In this document: piece by piece, positions 32,808 to 41,021 of the stretch | Numbering within the stretch: position 1 is the stretch's first letter | How the letters are laid out: each line of letters starts with the position of its first letter | Assembly: GCA_030149525.1 (NCBI GenBank) | Contig: JASBRJ010000188.1 | Span: 1-43,663, forward strand | Origin: a bacterium | GTDB lineage: Bacteria; Vulcanimicrobiota; Xenobia; Xenobiales; JADMJV01 | Reading direction: 5' to 3' | DNA length: 43,663 nucleotides | Notes under the pieces: model-generated | Database searches by the model: none | The model's input: only the letters and a program-made list of their open reading frames with translations | What the model was told of the DNA's origin: nothing | Program-made: the position numbers and the translations under genes

Positions 32808-33968
32808 CTATCCTTTCTTGGGATGAGGATATTCTGCTTCACGATTTTGGAAAGAGAGAATTTTCGGATTCAAGATCTTCCCGTCTTGAATCTCGATAGA
32901 CTTGGCGATAGTCGGTTCCTTGGCCCATTCTTCGGGACCTAACATCACCGTCTCCAGGAACGGCAGAAGCGCCATGGAGATATCGAAGGAGGCGGACTCC
33001 CAGAGATACGACGGAGTGTGATCCACGGCATAGTAAAGCACGCCGCGGCCCACTCGGAAGGCCGGATCTTCAAAGCTTGTGGGCTTAGCAAACCCGAATC
33101 CCATGGCCTCGTCGCAAGAAACGTCGACAATAACACTTCTTGGCTTGAGGTCGTTGACTCGTTCGTTGGGAACGAACATGAGCGGCTTGTCGGTGTCCTG
33201 CAGAATGCAGTTTACGATGACGTCGTATTCGCAGAGTTCGTCGGTTAAGGGGCGGTCGTCTTCTTGAGAAAGGTGGTCGTGGCTGATGAGGTCCGTTCCC
33301 TCACCGGAGCGGTCGGAGTACTCGCGATAGGTGAGTCCGGGCACCTGGGTGGTGACGGCCTGCACGGCCCGCTGGGTGTAGACTGTGATGTCGGAAAATC
33401 CCAACCCCTGAAGAGCGTAAACCGCGCCTCTGGCGGTGGAACCGAAAGAGATGACGGCGGCACGGCGGTCGGGGCGGCCGTAGTGGCCGGTAAACCCGGC
33501 GAGCGACAGGGCGTGGAGCACAGAGCAATAGCCCGCCATCTCGTTATTCTTATGGAAGGTATGGTAGCCCCAGCTCCCGTCTTTGTTCCAGCCATGCATG
33601 GCTTCCCAGGCGATGTAGGTCAGTTTCTTGTCGATGCCCACCTGGGTGATCGGTTCTCCCTGCACGCAGTGAGGCCAGCCCCATATTGTCTGGCCTTCCC
33701 GGAAAAAGGGGAAATCTTGCTCTGTGGGTTTGGGCAGCAGAACAACATCACAATCCTTGAAAAGGTCTTCTCTCGATTTCACTCCAGCGAACTGCTGTTC
33801 AAGGCTCGAGTCATCCAGGCCGAACCGTTCCCCGTAGCCCTGCTCGAAGTAGATATGAGACCGGAGCTTTTCGGGAATTTGGGAAAAATGCTCCTGGTGG
33901 AGAGGGACGCGTCTTTCATTTTCTTTAAATGCGGTGCCGATGACACCGAGGGTTAAGTAGTTGCTCAT
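32808..33968 (-). CDS. Alanine dehydrogenase/N5-(carboxyethyl)ornithine synthase-type enzyme
   Basis: A 386-residue NAD(P)-dependent oxidoreductase. The N-terminal 'GVIGTAFKENERRVPLH' (K15, E16, R19/R20) is the alanine dehydrogenase/transhydrogenase-type substrate motif; 'IAWEAMHGWNKDGSWGYHTFHKNNEMAGYCSV' contains the 'FHKNNE' seen in N5-(carboxyethyl)ornithine synthases; 'RAAVISFGSTARGAVYALQGLG' is the Rossmann NAD site. The reaction is probably reductive condensation of pyruvate with an amino acid, but alanine dehydrogenase activity cannot be excluded. ATG 33968 is chosen for AAAGG 9 nt upstream; the upstream in-frame extension to 34136 has random composition and overlaps the divergent cupin gene. 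A terminator follows. Confidence 0.78.
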   Translation of the reverse strand: MSNYLTLGVIGTAFKENERRVPLHQEHFSQIPEKLRSHIYFEQGYGERFGLDDSSLEQQFAGVKSREDLFKDCDVVLLPKPTEQDFPFFREGQTIWGWPHCVQGEPITQVGIDKKLTYIAWEAMHGWNKDGSWGYHTFHKNNEMAGYCSVLHALSLAGFTGHYGRPDRRAAVISFGSTARGAVYALQGLGFSDITVYTQRAVQAVTTQVPGLTYREYSDRSGEGTDLISHDHLSQEDDRPLTDELCEYDVIVNCILQDTDKPLMFVPNERVNDLKPRSVIVDVSCDEAMGFGFAKPTSFEDPAFRVGRGVLYYAVDHTPSYLWESASFDISMALLPFLETVMLGPEEWAKEPTIAKSIEIQDGKILNPKILSFQNREAEYPHPKKG

Positions 33969-34052
33969 AGGCTGGCCTTTCCGGGGAGCCCGGGGGGTCC
34001 TTCTTCTGGGCCGTTTAAGAGGTGATAAACCAACCCGAAAGAAGGGTCGAGC

Positions 34053-34664
34053 ATGCAATCCATACACGCCGATAATGTCAACTGGAAGTCTACCAAACGC
34101 GGAGTTCGTGAAGCCAAGATTTTTAGCGCTTTCCACGGCTCAGACGAGACGCGAATCGACCTGGTGGAAGTGCCTGCGGGCAGCTACATTCCACCTCACC
34201 GACACAGTTTTCGACGCGAGTTTATCACTATTCTCGTATCGGCGGGTGCTCAGATGCAGATCGGGGACCGGATCTTCCGCCCCATCGCCGGACAGGTCTT
34301 TCATCGCGAGCCGGAAGATGTTCTCGCTGTCACCAACGATTCTCACCACCCCTTTCAATACTCGGTGGTGAGGTTCGGATTTGAGCCTACCGATATTGTC
34401 TGGATGGGCAAGTCTTCGGAAGACAACGAAGAGGTGGTTGAAGAAGCGGCTGGGGCAGAGGAAGCTGCGACCGAAGAAACTGTCGAGGAAAAAGAAGTCG
34501 CCTCCGCAGAGGAACAGTCGGCGTCCCAAGAGGACGAGGAGGAATCCCAGCAGTCCGAAGACGGAGCCCAGGACGACGAGACGACCTCCAAAGGCGATGC
34601 CGACGAGTCCGCTCAGGACGACAAGGCCAAAAAGAAAAAATCTCCCAAAAAGAAAAAGAAGTAA
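34053..34664 (+). CDS. Cupin-domain protein with acidic-then-polylysine tail
   Basis: A 203-residue protein. Residues 1-120 form a small cupin: 'IPPHRHSFRREFITILVSAGAQMQIGDRIFRPIAGQVF' with H-x-H and Glu as metal ligands and a later His in 'DSHHPFQYSVVRF'. Residues 121-185 are almost entirely Glu/Asp/Ala/Ser, then 'KAKKKKSPKKKKK' ends the protein. The enzymatic or sensory role of the cupin is unknown. AGAAGGG lies 7 nt before ATG 34053. It is divergent from the dehydrogenase gene (84-nt gap) and 24 nt upstream of the F420-type oxidoreductase gene. Confidence 0.75.
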   Translation: MQSIHADNVNWKSTKRGVREAKIFSAFHGSDETRIDLVEVPAGSYIPPHRHSFRREFITILVSAGAQMQIGDRIFRPIAGQVFHREPEDVLAVTNDSHHPFQYSVVRFGFEPTDIVWMGKSSEDNEEVVEEAAGAEEAATEETVEEKEVASAEEQSASQEDEEESQQSEDGAQDDETTSKGDADESAQDDKAKKKKSPKKKKK

Positions 34665-34688
34665 ATTCTTTCGAGGGCATTCCCTGTC

Positions 34689-35651
34689 ATGGCAGTTGAC
34701 TGGACTTACGGGCGGTTGGGTTATGTGCTCGCCGGTGAAGAGCACCCCCCACGCGAGTTAGTCCATTGGGGTGTGAAGGCCGAAGCCGCGGGCTTCGGTT
34801 TTTGCTTTCTCTCCGATCATTTTCACCCCTGGAATTTTCATCAGGGTCACAGTTCTTATCTCTGGTCGGTTTTAGGAGCCCTAGCCTCTCAAACTGAGAG
34901 AATGGCTCTGGTGAGTGCCGTGGTCTGTCCCATTTTGAGGATGCATCCCACCACTCTGGCTCAGGCCGCCTCCACGGTTTATCATCTCAGTGAGGGTCGC
35001 TTTCATCTCGGATTGGGCACGGGGGAAAGCCTAAACGAGAGTATCCTGGGGGAGGGGTTTCCACCGTTTGAGGAGAGGCTGAACCGCCTGGCAGAAGCCG
35101 TGGGTGCGGTGCGGGAGTTGCTGGAGGGGGAATGCGTGACTTGGACCGGAGAGTATTTTCGAGTGGAAAAGGCCCAGCTCTTCGACCCGGCTCCTGAGCT
35201 GAAGATCTTCCTGGCCGCATCTGGGGAGCGGGCGGCCCGGTTTGCGACCCGAAAAGGCGACGGTCTTATCTGCCTGGGAGCGCGTCCCGAACTGGCCCAA
35301 ATCTTCGATTGTGAAAAGCCCCGGCTGACCCAGCTCTCGGTCTGTTGGGGGGTGAGCCGGGAGAAAGCTGCCACCATGGCCCATCACTTCTTTCCCGAGG
35401 TCGCCATGCCTGGGACTCTGTTCACCAGGCTCTCGACACCCGCAGATTTTTCTCGCGCCGCAGCCTCGGTATCCGTCGAAGATGTGGCGGCTTCCATCGT
35501 CTGCGGCCCCGATCCGGGCTCCTATCTGGAAGCCATTAAAGACTGTTTGGAGGCAGGTTTCGATGGGGTGGCACTCCATCAGATCGGCCCCGATCAGGAG
35601 GGGTTTCTGGATTTTTGGGAGAGAGAGTTGAAAGGGGCGTTTGAAGGCTAA
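34689..35651 (+). CDS. LLM-class F420-dependent oxidoreductase (G6P-dehydrogenase-like)
   Basis: A 320-residue luciferase-like barrel. 'LGYVLAGEEHPPRELVHWGVKAEAAGFGFCFLSDHFHPWN', 'VCPILRMHPTTLAQAASTV', 'GRFHLGLGTGESLNE' and 'DGVALHQIGPDQ' match the TIGR03557-type F420-dependent enzymes related to Fgd glucose-6-phosphate dehydrogenase. It probably transfers hydride to or from coenzyme F420; the substrate is not certain. GAGGG precedes ATG 34689. The cupin gene lies upstream and the alpha-glucosidase gene downstream, all plus strand with short gaps. Confidence 0.85.
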   Translation: MAVDWTYGRLGYVLAGEEHPPRELVHWGVKAEAAGFGFCFLSDHFHPWNFHQGHSSYLWSVLGALASQTERMALVSAVVCPILRMHPTTLAQAASTVYHLSEGRFHLGLGTGESLNESILGEGFPPFEERLNRLAEAVGAVRELLEGECVTWTGEYFRVEKAQLFDPAPELKIFLAASGERAARFATRKGDGLICLGARPELAQIFDCEKPRLTQLSVCWGVSREKAATMAHHFFPEVAMPGTLFTRLSTPADFSRAAASVSVEDVAASIVCGPDPGSYLEAIKDCLEAGFDGVALHQIGPDQEGFLDFWERELKGAFEG

Positions 35652-35698
35652 ATCTTGTCTTCTGCGGGAGCCAGGCTTCACAAACAGAAGGGGCTTGC

Positions 35699-38011
35699 AT
35701 GAAACGCCGTATCCTTCTCGTTCTGCTCCTTCTCACCGAACTGACCCTGGCCGACAACTATACCTTTCTAGGCTCCTACAGGGGCCACCAGGGGCAAAAG
35801 TCGGGCGTGACCGTCGAGACCACGAACCGCACCCTCGCTCTCTCATTCTACCAGGGAGGAGTGGTGAAGGTTCAGATCGGCGAGGCGAAAGCTCCCTCCT
35901 ATCTGGAGTTGAGCGAACTCTCCCCAGTTTCTGTGAACACTCGAGAGACCGCCCATAAGCTCATCGTTGAGTTCCCCGGTGGTCGCGCGGAGATCGCCAA
36001 GAACCCCGTCCGCTTCAGCCTTCTCCGTGAGGACGGCTCGGTTGCTCTGGCCGACGACCCTGGGTTCGGCCACGGCTGGGACGGCAAGGAAGTGAGGGTT
36101 TGGAAGACTCTCAACGAGGATCACCGCTTCTTCGGCTTAGGAGAGAAGACAGGTGACGTCGATAAGCGCGGGCGTTTCTTCACCAATTGGAACGCCGATA
36201 CGCCCGCCTATCGCAACGATACCGATCCCTTGTATTGCGGGATTCCCTTCTTTTCTGGAATCAGTCAGGGCAAAGCCTTCGGGATTTTTTTCCCCAACAG
36301 CTATCGTTCCACGTTCAACCTGGGCGCCGGCAACAAACGGCTCTTTAGTTTCGGAGCCGAAGACGGCGATCTCGTTTATTACGCTTTCACTGGGCCCAGT
36401 ATGAAAGAGGTGATCCGTCAATACACTCAACTGACCGGTCGAATGCCTCTGCCCCCGAAGTGGGCTCTAGGATACCAGCAGTGTCGTTGGAGCTACTCAC
36501 CCGAATATGAGGTTCGGGACATCGCCAAAGAGTTTCGTCAGCGTCGGATTCCCGCCGACGTGCTCTATTTCGATATTCACTACATGGACGCGTATAAAGT
36601 TTTTACCTGGCATCCCCAACGTTTTCCCAACCCCACTCAACTGCTGAGCGATCTGCAGCGACAGGGTTTCAAAGCCGTTACCATTATCGATCCCGGGGTG
36701 AAGGTGGAGAAAGGCTATCCGGCTTATGAAGAAGGGGTCGCCCAGGGTCATTTTCTGAAGTTTTTAGACGGCGAGCTCTTTCAGGGGCAGGTCTGGCCAG
36801 GTTGGTGTCATTTCCCTGATTTTAGAAAGGCTGCCACACGCGCCTGGTGGGGAGCCAAAAATGCTGCTCTCCGGGAAATGGGGGTCGACGGATTCTGGAA
36901 CGACATGAACGAACCGGCATTGTGGGGCAAGGAGATGCCGTTTACCGTCGAGGGTATCAAGTCGCTTCACAACGTTTTCGGTCTTTTGATGGCCCGGGCC
37001 ACTTACGAAGGCTTGATCAAAGACAATCCTGAGCTTCGCCCCTTCATCGTGACCCGCGCCGGTTGGGCCGGGATCCAGCGTTTCGCCGCCGTTTGGACGG
37101 GCGACAACTCGGCAAGCTACGACGATCTGGCTCTGTCCGTTAGAACCAATATCGGGCTCGGTCTGTCCGGAGTCCCGTTCGTAGGTTGCGATGTGGGAGG
37201 TTTCGTGGGTCGGCCGGACCCGGAACTGTATGTGAGATGGATGCAGGCGGCGGCACTTTCGCCCTTCATGCGGAGCCATACAGTTCAGGACACACCCGAC
37301 CAGGAACCCTGGTCCTTCGGCGAAGAGACGGAACGGCGTTGTCGCGAAGCGATTGAACTTCGATACAAACTGATGCCCTATCTCTACTCAGAGCTTCACC
37401 ACGCCTGCCGGACGGGGCTTCCCATGTATCGACCGGTATGGCTCGAGTTTCCCGCTGATCGAACAGCCTATCAAAATGACTATCAGCATCAGTTCATGCT
37501 CGGGGACAGTCTGCTGGCGGCTCCGGTTCTCCGTCAAGGCCAAAGATTTCAGAAGGTCTATTTGCCCCAAGGCAAGTGGTTTGAACCTACTGGTGAAAAA
37601 GTCTACCAAGGGGGGTCGACAGTGCTGGTGGAGGCCTCTTTGGATCAGCTTCCGCTCTTCTATCGGGCCGGCTCCATCGTGCCCACACGAGAAGTCCAGC
37701 AGTTTGTCGATCAGAGCCCTCTTGAGACGCTGGAGTTGACGGTTGTTCCGGGCGCCGACGGTCGATACGAGATGATAACAGACGACGGTCTCACTCGGAA
37801 TGCAATCCAACGGACCAGCCGTTTTACCCTGCGGGGAAATCGCTTGAGTGTCGAACTACCCCAAGCGGGCGGCAACTCAACGATTCGACGGCTGAAGATT
37901 CGTGTGGCAGGACTGTCCGATGGGGCGGAGGTTACCTTCAACGGACGCCAAGCGGAGGTGGAAGAAGGATGGGTAATTTTTACCGCAGATTCAGGGCTTT
38001 TATCCTGGTAA
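35699..38011 (+). CDS. Secreted GH31 alpha-glucosidase-type glycoside hydrolase
   Basis: A 770-residue protein with a signal peptide (residues 1-18). Layout: N-terminal GH31 beta domain with 'FFGLGEKTGDVDKRGRFFTNWNAD', catalytic barrel from about 255 ('KWALGYQQCRWSY'), nucleophile D402 in 'DGFWNDMNEP', acid/base D469 in 'AAVWTGDNSASYDDL', and two C-terminal beta domains. These are the GH31 signature sites. Likely alpha-glucosidase or alpha-xylosidase activity on exported substrates; which one is not decidable. Shine-Dalgarno-like AAGGGG lies before ATG 35699. It follows the F420 oxidoreductase by 47 nt. Confidence 0.93.
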   Translation: MKRRILLVLLLLTELTLADNYTFLGSYRGHQGQKSGVTVETTNRTLALSFYQGGVVKVQIGEAKAPSYLELSELSPVSVNTRETAHKLIVEFPGGRAEIAKNPVRFSLLREDGSVALADDPGFGHGWDGKEVRVWKTLNEDHRFFGLGEKTGDVDKRGRFFTNWNADTPAYRNDTDPLYCGIPFFSGISQGKAFGIFFPNSYRSTFNLGAGNKRLFSFGAEDGDLVYYAFTGPSMKEVIRQYTQLTGRMPLPPKWALGYQQCRWSYSPEYEVRDIAKEFRQRRIPADVLYFDIHYMDAYKVFTWHPQRFPNPTQLLSDLQRQGFKAVTIIDPGVKVEKGYPAYEEGVAQGHFLKFLDGELFQGQVWPGWCHFPDFRKAATRAWWGAKNAALREMGVDGFWNDMNEPALWGKEMPFTVEGIKSLHNVFGLLMARATYEGLIKDNPELRPFIVTRAGWAGIQRFAAVWTGDNSASYDDLALSVRTNIGLGLSGVPFVGCDVGGFVGRPDPELYVRWMQAAALSPFMRSHTVQDTPDQEPWSFGEETERRCREAIELRYKLMPYLYSELHHACRTGLPMYRPVWLEFPADRTAYQNDYQHQFMLGDSLLAAPVLRQGQRFQKVYLPQGKWFEPTGEKVYQGGSTVLVEASLDQLPLFYRAGSIVPTREVQQFVDQSPLETLELTVVPGADGRYEMITDDGLTRNAIQRTSRFTLRGNRLSVELPQAGGNSTIRRLKIRVAGLSDGAEVTFNGRQAEVEEGWVIFTADSGLLSW

Positions 38012-38020
38012 ACTCTCCCT

Positions 38021-38503
38021 ATGAGACAAGCGCTTCTCTTCTTTGTTCTACTCTCTCTGTCGGCGCTCTGTGCCGGGGCGCAAGAGACTCAAATAGACTC
38101 GCTTGACTGGTCCCTCACTCCGGAGACGGCTCTGACTCGTCTGTCGGAGTCGGGCAAAGACACAAAGCTCAAGCACTTCGGTAAAACAGGGGTTCCATAC
38201 CTCACGTCGTCGATATCCTATCTGGGCAGCATCTGGGAGGGCACCTTATATTTTGGGGACGACGACACTCTTAATCAGGTTCTGCTTCAGTTGGACGAGG
38301 TTACCTGGAGTCAGGCTAACAGAATTCAGAAGCTCGCCGTTGCCCGATTCGGCAAGACTTACCAAACGGATGTTAAGGAAGGGCAGAGCCGAACCGACAC
38401 CAATTTCCGATGGGTCCTCCCCGATCGGAACGTGATGGTCTCGGCTGTTCGCTACAAGGGCCAGGAAAACGTCCTCGTTTGGTTTCAATTTACACCGCGC
38501 TAG
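38021..38503 (+). CDS. Small secreted protein of unknown function
   Basis: A 160-residue protein with a clear signal peptide (residues 1-20, 'ALLFFVLLSLSALCAGAQE') and a small alpha/beta domain ('YLGSIWEGTLYFGDDDTLNQVLLQLD', 'FRWVLPDRNVMVSAVRY'). The alternation resembles small periplasmic proteins that pair a strand-rich core with a 'KLAVARFGKTY' helix, but no family is recognised. There is no Shine-Dalgarno; TGG-TAAACT ends 6 nt before ATG 38021, a possible extended -10 of a leaderless promoter. It starts 9 nt after the GH31 gene, so it could also be co-transcribed with it. Confidence 0.72.
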   Translation: MRQALLFFVLLSLSALCAGAQETQIDSLDWSLTPETALTRLSESGKDTKLKHFGKTGVPYLTSSISYLGSIWEGTLYFGDDDTLNQVLLQLDEVTWSQANRIQKLAVARFGKTYQTDVKEGQSRTDTNFRWVLPDRNVMVSAVRYKGQENVLVWFQFTPR

Positions 38504-38581
38504 AAAAGGGTCAGTCGTAGACATGGGTGAGCACGGTCGACCCGGCGGCGATGGCGATCGTTGTCAGAGCCCCGAACAAAG

Positions 38582-39742
38582 CTATCGGTTCACTTGTGAC
38601 TCTTGGGCTAGCTTCCTTCGATTGATAACCACGAAAGCCGGGAGAGAGCAAAGCATAAGCAGAGCTGAGGCGATGAAGGCTGTTGGGTATCCGTAGCCTT
38701 GCGAAATGTATCCGGAGCAGAGGCCTCCCAGTAGGATTCCGCCGTCGAAAGAGGCTGTAAATAGAGCCAGCCCGGCTCCTCGCTTGCGAGGTTCACTCCG
38801 TTTCACAATGTATGAGGAAAGCCCCGGAAAAAGAAAGCCGTGTCCGATACCGTTGAAGGTGGCGGCGATTAAGAGTAGGCCGGGAGAAGGCGCGTAGACC
38901 AGTGACCCGATGGCCAAGCTGCACCCGGCCATCATACTTCCACTTCCAACCACAAGACTGTTGATGGAAAGTTTGTCGATAAGAGGGCCGGCAAAGACTC
39001 GCACGGCAACCGAGGCCACGGCGAAGCCGCTGAAGTACAGTCCGACCTTCTCCATATGAAGCGTCTTGGTGAAGGGGGCGATGAAAGAGATGATCGTTCC
39101 CACAACCCAGCCGAACGGTATGCTCACGACGACAGTGGCGAGGTGGTCGCCAACTCTGAGCTCCGGGGAGACCGATTGGGGTAGCTCGTCTTGTTTCACT
39201 CGGGTTTCCGGCAAAGTGCAGGCGAGCATCCAGCAAGCGACACCTGTGGCGAAAAGCCAGTGGAACATGTGCTGAAAGCCGAAGTTGAGATAGATCTTCT
39301 CGAAGGCGAATGGTCCGGCGGCGGCACCTAGCAGCCCCGACACTCCAAAGACTCCTTGCATCTGACCGATTTTCTCCGGCGGCGAGATGTCGGCTACCCA
39401 GGTTAGGATGGCGGTGATGTAGATTCCTAGCCCGAAGCCTTGAATCAAACGTGCGAGAATCCAGAGATCGAAGCGATCCCCCATGAAGGGGTAGGCCAGG
39501 GGGGGAAAGTGAAGCATAGCCGCTCCCGCCACCAGGAACGGTCGGCGCCCCCATCGTTCCATACCTTTGCCCAAGCCCCAACGGCTGAGAATGGCCGCAC
39601 TGGAAAAGCTGGCCGCCATCCATCCTATCTCCCAGTCTTCAAAGCCGGTCTCTTTCCAGTAGAGCGAGAGCAGAGTTGCACTCATATGGCAACACATGGA
39701 AAGGAAGTTGGTTAAATGGGCAATATACCAGGACCGAGTCAA
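38582..39742 (-). CDS. Major facilitator superfamily transporter
   Basis: A 386-residue, 12-helix protein. 'SRWGLGKGMERWGRRPFLVAG' between helices 2 and 3 is the MFS loop signature, and 'ARLIQGFGLGIYITAILTWVADISPPEKIGQMQG' follows; the second half repeats the pattern ('GPLIDKLSINSLVVGSG', 'SEPRKRGAGLALFTASFDGG'). It resembles drug/arabinose-efflux-type MFS proteins; the substrate is unknown. The TTG 39742 start lacks a good Shine-Dalgarno. It is divergent from the second pilin cluster and convergent with the small secreted gene, separated by 78 nt. Confidence 0.88.
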   Translation of the reverse strand: MTRSWYIAHLTNFLSMCCHMSATLLSLYWKETGFEDWEIGWMAASFSSAAILSRWGLGKGMERWGRRPFLVAGAAMLHFPPLAYPFMGDRFDLWILARLIQGFGLGIYITAILTWVADISPPEKIGQMQGVFGVSGLLGAAAGPFAFEKIYLNFGFQHMFHWLFATGVACWMLACTLPETRVKQDELPQSVSPELRVGDHLATVVVSIPFGWVVGTIISFIAPFTKTLHMEKVGLYFSGFAVASVAVRVFAGPLIDKLSINSLVVGSGSMMAGCSLAIGSLVYAPSPGLLLIAATFNGIGHGFLFPGLSSYIVKRSEPRKRGAGLALFTASFDGGILLGGLCSGYISQGYGYPTAFIASALLMLCSLPAFVVINRRKLAQESQVNR

Positions 39743-39897
39743 GATGAGGGATTCCCCGGAGAGAAGGAGCCTTCCTCGAAACGTCTTCTCCGGCTTTCTT
39801 CGAAGAATGAAAATACTCGGGGTGTGAGGTTCTTTTCTCTTAGTGGATCCTGGTCGGAAAGGTTTCTTTCAGCGTGCAACTTGGTAACAATCTAAAG

Positions 39898-39926
39898 TTG
39901 GTAAACGCCCTTTTTTGGGTCATAAT
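39898..39926 (+). promoter_or_regulatory. Possible promoter of the second minor-pilin cluster
   Basis: TTGGTA (39898-39903), 17-nt spacer, CATAAT (39921-39926). Transcription near 39933 would leave only the GGAGG Shine-Dalgarno and start region in the leader. A direct TTGGTAA repeat occurs 17 bp upstream. The remaining intergenic DNA (39743-39897) shows nothing else I can support. Confidence 0.4.
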
Positions 39927-39943
39927 GTCGGGAGGAGGTCCGT

Positions 39944-40360
39944 ATCAAACAACGTGGGGATAAAAGAGCATTCTCTTTGCTCTTGGAAGTTGTCATCGGC
40001 TTTGGAGTCTTTGCTGCGGCTGTTCTATTTCTGTTCGGGCTTTTCGCCACCTCGAAGAAAGCTCAGGCCAGTTCAAAGAATCTGGCCATTGCCTCGGAAC
40101 TCTGTCGAGAGTCCATGGAGCGCGAGTTAGCCAAAGGGTACGCGGGGATTGTCACTATCAACCCTCCCATTCCGCTTCGTTCTATACAATCCACGGTTAA
40201 CGGCGTCACCAGTACGACCGATTTCGAATTGAGCGTGGATGTCAACGAATTGCTGGTCACCGCCGATAGTGTACCCCGGAAACTGGTCACAGTCATCGTC
40301 TCCTGGGATGGGGTGACCGGGCGGCGAAAGGTCGAACTGGAGACTATCGTTGTTGACTAG
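39944..40360 (+). CDS. Prepilin-type minor pseudopilin, PilV-like (second cluster), odd start
   Basis: The protein core is a prepilin: basic leader 'KQRGDKRA', then F-S-L-L-L-E and a hydrophobic helix ('VVIGFGVFAAAVLFLFGLF'), then a small domain of about 95 residues. The leader is needed for processing, yet no ATG, GTG or TTG lies upstream of it in frame: the stop TAA is at 39923 and the next codons have no usual start. GGAGGAGG (39931-39938) sits 5 nt before ATC 39944, so I take ATC as the start; the first conventional start, TTG 39977, would begin within the cleavage site and delete the leader. It overlaps the PilW-like gene by 11 nt. A sequencing error is an alternative. Confidence 0.65.
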   Translation: MKQRGDKRAFSLLLEVVIGFGVFAAAVLFLFGLFATSKKAQASSKNLAIASELCRESMERELAKGYAGIVTINPPIPLRSIQSTVNGVTSTTDFELSVDVNELLVTADSVPRKLVTVIVSWDGVTGRRKVELETIVVD

Positions 40361-41009
40361 GCGCATCAAAGCCGGGTTCACCATTCTTGAACTGATGGTC
40401 TATTCCACCATTCTCCTTATTTTGGTGGGCTCCATCACGCTGGCCGTTCAGGCCGGAATGAAATACATGCGCCAGGGCACCGAGTATCAGGAAGCCCAGC
40501 GCCAGACTCTCATCGGATTGAAGGCGATCACAAGCGATCTGACCAGGAGCACCACGGCTTGGCGAGATCCCGACGGCGGAACGCCCGCTATGGTCGATGC
40601 GGATCACCTAATTTTTCTGTCTCCCATTCCCGACCCTCCGGCCACCGACTGGACCTACGACGGTGACCGGTTGCAGTATCACGCCTGGCTTTGTTACTAC
40701 GTTACCGCCACGCCGATAGGGGATCTGGTTAGAGTGAGACGGCCTCTGTCAACGCCCGAGCCGTCCAATAATATTTCTGCCATTCCGTCTCTTTCCGACA
40801 TGCAGACCCCCCAAGCCGGAGACGAGCGAAAAGTGATTGCCCGAGGAGTCACGGAGTTCCGCCTCAACGACGGCATCACCGCTGCTCAGGTTCAAATCAA
40901 TCTGACCTGCTCGGTCAATTGGGAAGACACCGACGGGGACGGTTCCAACGACAGAGAGATCGTGACGTCGATTTCCGGACAATCTTTGGCAACATTGCCG
41001 AATTCTTAG
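40350..41009 (+). CDS. Prepilin-type minor pseudopilin, PilW-like (second cluster)
   Basis: A 219-residue protein with a short basic leader ending 'KAG', then F-T-I-L-E (mature Glu5) and a hydrophobic helix ('LMVYSTILLILVGSITLAVQAG'), a clear type IV prepilin cleavage site. 'RQTLIGLKAITSDLTRSTTAW' is the PilW/GspJ-like amphipathic continuation. Start is TTG 40350 or the adjacent TTG 40353, both overlapping the PilV-like gene by about 10 nt. It is the second of three syntenic pilin genes, mirroring the cluster at 2021. Confidence 0.85.
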   Translation: MLTRRIKAGFTILELMVYSTILLILVGSITLAVQAGMKYMRQGTEYQEAQRQTLIGLKAITSDLTRSTTAWRDPDGGTPAMVDADHLIFLSPIPDPPATDWTYDGDRLQYHAWLCYYVTATPIGDLVRVRRPLSTPEPSNNISAIPSLSDMQTPQAGDERKVIARGVTEFRLNDGITAAQVQINLTCSVNWEDTDGDGSNDREIVTSISGQSLATLPNS

Positions 41010-41015
41010 TATACT
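40986..41015 (+). promoter_or_regulatory. Internal promoter for the second PilX-like gene
   Basis: TTGGCA (40986-40991), 18-nt spacer, TATACT (41010-41015), lying within and just after the end of the PilW-like gene. ATG 41022 begins 6 nt after the -10 and has no Shine-Dalgarno, the pattern of a leaderless transcript. The gene could thus be expressed apart from the two genes upstream. Confidence 0.55.
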
Positions 41016-41021
41016 GTGTTT

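Noticed and set aside
33969-34136. N-terminal 56-residue extension of the alanine-dehydrogenase-like protein
   Set aside because: Composition is random, it runs into the divergent cupin gene, and ATG 33968 has a good ribosome site and the conserved family start.
38516-38590. Short minus-strand frame reading like a membrane segment ending before 38516
   Set aside because: It has no plausible start codon in frame after the MFS gene and only about 20-25 residues; could be a tiny membrane protein but cannot be supported.
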